In this document: piece by piece, positions 5,665-5,820 of the stretch
How the letters are laid out: each line of letters starts with the position of its first letter
Numbering within the stretch: the stretch's first letter is position 1
Origin: an uncultured Bacteroidales bacterium
GTDB lineage: Bacteria > Bacteroidota > Bacteroidia > Bacteroidales > UBA932
Assembly: GCA_902488725.1 (NCBI GenBank)
Contig: CABTXO010000125.1
Span: 1 to 5,820, forward strand
DNA length: 5,820 bases
Direction: 5' to 3'
The notes under the pieces: generated by a model
Told to the model about the DNA's origin: nothing
Databases searched by the model: none
The model's input: the letters and a program-made list of their open reading frames with translations, nothing else
Program-made: the position numbers and the translations under genes

Positions 5665-5820
5665 CTACCGGACGGAGAAGGCCCAGAGGATGGCTTCTTC
5701 GTAGGTCTCGCCGGGCCGGAGACCGGGGGTCGGATAGTCGGGCTTTTTCGGAGAGCCCGGGCAGTGCTGGCATTCGATGCCCCCCCCTTCGTAGTCGAAG
5801 TAGCTGCGGCCGCACTTGCC
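5665..5820 (-). CDS. galM: Aldose 1-epimerase (galactose mutarotase), C-terminal part, cut by window edge
   Basis: The minus strand is open from the window edge to a TAG at 5665-5667, giving the last 51 residues of a protein whose start lies outside. The segment [17 protein letters not shown] followed by [17 protein letters not shown] matches the GalM C-terminus, in which a Glu-x-Gln motif, SPNxPxxP and LRPGExY occur in this order. The Glu of GIECQ (bases 5773-5775) corresponds to the catalytic general base of GalM enzymes. The family interconverts the alpha and beta anomers of sugars such as galactose and glucose. The stop codon and motif are seen directly; which sugar it acts on is not. It is on the same strand as thyA but separated from it by a hairpin terminator. 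Confidence 0.8.
   Translation of the reverse strand, partial: GKCGRSYFDYEGGGIECQHCPGSPKKPDYPTPGLRPGETYEEAILWAFSVR

Noticed and set aside
5624..5815. A 63-codon minus-strand frame over the epimerase end
   Set aside because: It is out of frame with the clear GalM C-terminus, runs through the hairpin, and is Arg-rich shadow sequence.

Overview
The window looks like ordinary chromosome from a GC-rich member of the Bacteroidales, most like Alistipes/Rikenellaceae. The genus is an inference from four things: GC-rich coding sequence with AT-rich gaps, a TAnnTTTG-type promoter element, weak or absent Shine-Dalgarno sites, and the gene content. No RNA gene, CRISPR array, insertion sequence or phage gene was seen.

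Layout from left to right. Bases 1-341 (minus strand) hold the N-terminal 113 residues of a lipoprotein with an IPT/TIG-type domain, cut by the window edge. Bases 342-581 are a divergent AT-rich intergenic region with a likely Bacteroidetes -7 element and a GC-rich inverted repeat. Bases 582-4251 (plus strand) form a tight three-gene operon: etfB, etfA and a long (580-residue) acyl-CoA dehydrogenase, with gaps of 4 and 9 bases. Bases 4253-5591 (minus strand) carry thyA followed by folA. The folA stop codon lies one base from the acyl-CoA dehydrogenase stop codon, so the two operons converge with essentially no space. Bases 5665-5820 (minus strand) encode the last 51 residues of an aldose 1-epimerase (GalM family), followed by a hairpin terminator in front of thyA.

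Functionally there are two modules. In the first, the dehydrogenase exchanges electrons between an acyl-CoA/enoyl-CoA pair and the EtfAB flavoprotein. The EtfB sequence resembles the anaerobic, NADH-using (possibly electron-bifurcating) type, so the set may work in the reductive direction, as in butyrate-type fermentation; substrate and direction cannot be read from the sequence. In the second, thymidylate synthase makes dTMP and dihydrofolate, and dihydrofolate reductase regenerates tetrahydrofolate.

I found no convincing new biological system. The points worth a second look are the EtfAB type paired with a long dehydrogenase, two departures from the usual cofactor-binding residues in the reductase, the stop-to-stop convergence with a hairpin inside the folA coding end, and the inverted repeat just upstream of the etf promoter.
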